A DNA stretch of 64,000 bases. Source: Chitinophaga rhizophila. GTDB lineage: Bacteria; Bacteroidota; Bacteroidia; Chitinophagales; Chitinophagaceae. The notes beneath the pieces are model-generated. The model was not told the origin of the DNA, did not search any database, and saw nothing but the letters and a program-made list of their open reading frames with translations. Shown piece after piece: positions 62,360 to 64,000 of the stretch. Within the stretch, counting starts at the first letter, position 1; each line of letters begins with the position of its first letter. The position numbers and the translations under genes were made by a program. Location: NCBI RefSeq assembly GCF_019492185.1, contig NZ_JAICCF010000002.1, forward strand, positions 186,001-250,000, in the 5' to 3' direction.

Positions 62360-64000
62360 TTATTTATAAGAAACGAGACGTTTATTGCTTCGCATAACCT
62401 GCAGAATAGCAGATATATCTGTTAAGATATTTTCATGATGCACGTCATGTAATTGTATCAATTCAAAATTAGCAGGATCGGCCAGCACATTCCTTATATT
62501 ATTGTCAGGTAATGCCAGAACATGATCTGTCAAAGCATCAAGTGCTTCAGAAGCATGAATAAGTGGTGCTTCTGACTTCTGCATTGCTTTCAGCAAAATG
62601 ACCCGGGTATGACGCAATCTGGCAGATAGTGGCTGATTGCCCAATTGTAATACGCCTGCTTCATAGGTGTCGCTTGGCAAACTATTACCGGCAATAGTGT
62701 TTGTCAGCGATACCAACAGTTCATCACCATCAGGCAATACGGTATCCAGTAGAAAAACGCGAATGTCCTTAACACCCCTTTGCTCGAGTATTGCTGCTAT
62801 CTCCAACGCAATCTGTCCACCGAGCGACCATCCTACAAGTACATAATGATCCGGATACGCCGGTAATTGCACCTCATCAATGAATGTAAGATATTTTGCT
62901 GCCAATGCGTGCAATTGGAGAATCGGTTCATGATGACTTCTGTTATAAGGTTCTATGCCATAACAGGTATAATCAGTTCCTAACTCTTCGGCCAGAGAAG
63001 TGTAAACTTCAACACCGGCACTACCAGGGTGTATCATAAACAAAGGCGGCTTATCAACTGCTTTGTTAAGCCTGACGATGTACTGCTGTTCACGTTCTTT
63101 ATCTCCCAGAAGTTCTGCCAGGCGTGAGATGGTTTTCGTCAGGTAGATATCAACCACTCGTAGATCGACATTAAGCTGACGATTTACCTTGTTTATCAAC
63201 TGCATCGCCAGAATACTGTTGCCTCCGATACGGAAGAAGTCATCATGAATACTAATTTGTCCGGAAGGCAAGCCAAGCACCGCGCTGAAGACCTCAGACA
63301 AGCGATATTGCATATTATTTACAGGCGGATGATATGTATGCACTGACGGCCGGTCAGGGGCTTTTAATGCCTTACGATCGATCTTACCATTGGCAGTCAG
63401 CGGCATATCTTCTAATTCAATTATTTCGGCAGGAATCATATACTCTGGAAGGCGCTGTAACAGGTAATCCTTCAGTTGCGTAGCGTTAGACGGATGCAAC
63501 CCGGCCACGAATGCGCTCAGCTTTTTAGCAGCATCTTCTCCCGTAACCTGTACTACAGCTTGCTTAACCAGCCCACTTTGCAACAGTATTTGTTCGATCT
63601 CTCCCGGTTCAATACGATGTCCTCTGATCTTGACCTGCTCATCTATCCTTCCTATATAATCAATGTTCCCGTCTGGCTGCCATGCACCCAGATCGCCGGT
63701 ATGATAAATGGTTCCCTGATACTTATCTCCAAATGCCACAGTTACAAACTTATTTGCAGTCAGCGCTGCACGATTGAGATAACCAAGGCTTATACCCGCC
63801 CCACCAATACATATTTCTCCTGGTACTCCATGTGGTAAAAGATGCCCTTTCCTATCCAATATAAACACCTGCGTATTTGCTACCGGGCGTCCGATAGGTA
63901 TACGGGTTTGAACGCGCTCACCTTTTAGGTACTTATAAGTAATAGCTGTCACTGTCGTCTCCGTTGGACCATATTCATTGTAAAAAGCAATATCAGAAGA
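62360..64000 (-). CDS. Nonribosomal peptide synthetase, C-terminal module (A-PCP-TE), partial
   Basis: 547 codons are visible and the frame is open at the window edge. The adenylation domain enters at core A5 (NEYGPTETTV), with A6 GEICIGGAGISLGYLN, A7 YHTGDLGAW, A8 GRIDEQVKIRGHRIEPGEIE and A10 PLTANGKIDRKAL. The carrier domain has the phosphopantetheine serine in FFRIGGNSILAMQL near residue 250 of the visible part. The terminal thioesterase has Ser in VGWSLGGQIALEIA and His in HDVHHENIL. This is a termination module releasing the finished peptide. The residues that set amino-acid specificity (A4-A5 pocket) lie mostly outside the window. The next genes downstream encode a two-component system and efflux operon that might export the product. 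Confidence 0.95.
   Translation of the reverse strand, partial: SSDIAFYNEYGPTETTVTAITYKYLKGERVQTRIPIGRPVANTQVFILDRKGHLLPHGVPGEICIGGAGISLGYLNRAALTANKFVTVAFGDKYQGTIYHTGDLGAWQPDGNIDYIGRIDEQVKIRGHRIEPGEIEQILLQSGLVKQAVVQVTGEDAAKKLSAFVAGLHPSNATQLKDYLLQRLPEYMIPAEIIELEDMPLTANGKIDRKALKAPDRPSVHTYHPPVNNMQYRLSEVFSAVLGLPSGQISIHDDFFRIGGNSILAMQLINKVNRQLNVDLRVVDIYLTKTISRLAELLGDKEREQQYIVRLNKAVDKPPLFMIHPGSAGVEVYTSLAEELGTDYTCYGIEPYNRSHHEPILQLHALAAKYLTFIDEVQLPAYPDHYVLVGWSLGGQIALEIAAILEQRGVKDIRVFLLDTVLPDGDELLVSLTNTIAGNSLPSDTYEAGVLQLGNQPLSARLRHTRVILLKAMQKSEAPLIHASEALDALTDHVLALPDNNIRNVLADPANFELIQLHDVHHENILTDISAILQVMRSNKRLVSYK

Overview
The window (about 45% GC by eye, genes tightly packed) comes from a Bacteroidota genome, most likely Chitinophagaceae and Chitinophaga-like. 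Supporting signs are a type IX secretion sorting domain, several TonB-dependent receptors with carboxypeptidase-regulatory-like N-termini, lipoproteins with a Cys-Lys-Lys-Asp start, a LytS/LytTR pair, families largely confined to the phylum (DUF2480, DUF4625), and -33 TTTG / -7 TAnnTTTG promoters in place of Shine-Dalgarno-led genes. The genus is inferred from family content, not from a marker gene.

Layout. 1-3.5 kb: the end of a GH28 pectinase, then a tight operon of a 2-oxoglutarate hydroxylase, a sulfotransferase and an APS kinase. 3.4-7 kb: a secreted protein of unknown function, an AraC regulator, a GH24 lysozyme, and an intergenic 143-bp tandem repeat carrying short ORFs on both strands. 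7-17.3 kb: a five-gene operon of secreted carbohydrate-active enzymes (GH2, an STN-esterase fusion, a GH141-like beta-helix protein, GH78, GH127) that looks like a pectin/rhamnogalacturonan-II side-chain locus without its SusC/SusD pair. 17.4-19.5 kb: a methyltransferase, DUF3891 and DUF1543 proteins. 19.6-25.6 kb: a divalent-metal RND efflux system whose pump and outer-membrane factor are one polypeptide. 25.7-33.5 kb: housekeeping and stress genes: ung, tRNA-Arg(TCT), a flavin reductase, DUF2480, superoxide dismutase divergent from a SufR-like Fe-S regulator with CAAC-N6-GTTG operators between them, a short Crp-like protein, and a BCCT osmolyte transporter.

33.6-38.9 kb: an operon of a small Cys/His membrane protein, a His-rich TonB receptor and three DUF4625 lipoproteins, probably for metal uptake. 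39-45 kb: a lone CheB domain, an alpha/beta hydrolase, a PKD/T9SS protein and a DPP-IV peptidase. 45.4-54.3 kb: a second cluster headed by a related small Cys/His protein, followed by an ABC ATPase, a siderophore-type TonB receptor, two DUF3526 ABC permeases and a second TonB-type barrel. 54.6-62.1 kb: an HAE-1 RND efflux operon (TolC, adaptor, pump) preceded by a LytS-type kinase and LytTR regulator. 62.4-64 kb: the C-terminal module (A-PCP-TE) of a nonribosomal peptide synthetase running off the window.

Strongest points for follow-up: the shared small Cys/His protein at the head of two unrelated TonB clusters, the SufR-like operator pair in front of sodA, the hydroxylase-sulfotransferase-APS kinase trio, the 143-bp repeat array, the STN-esterase fusion, and several genes whose promoter -7 box lies 3-6 nt from the start codon (leaderless mRNAs).
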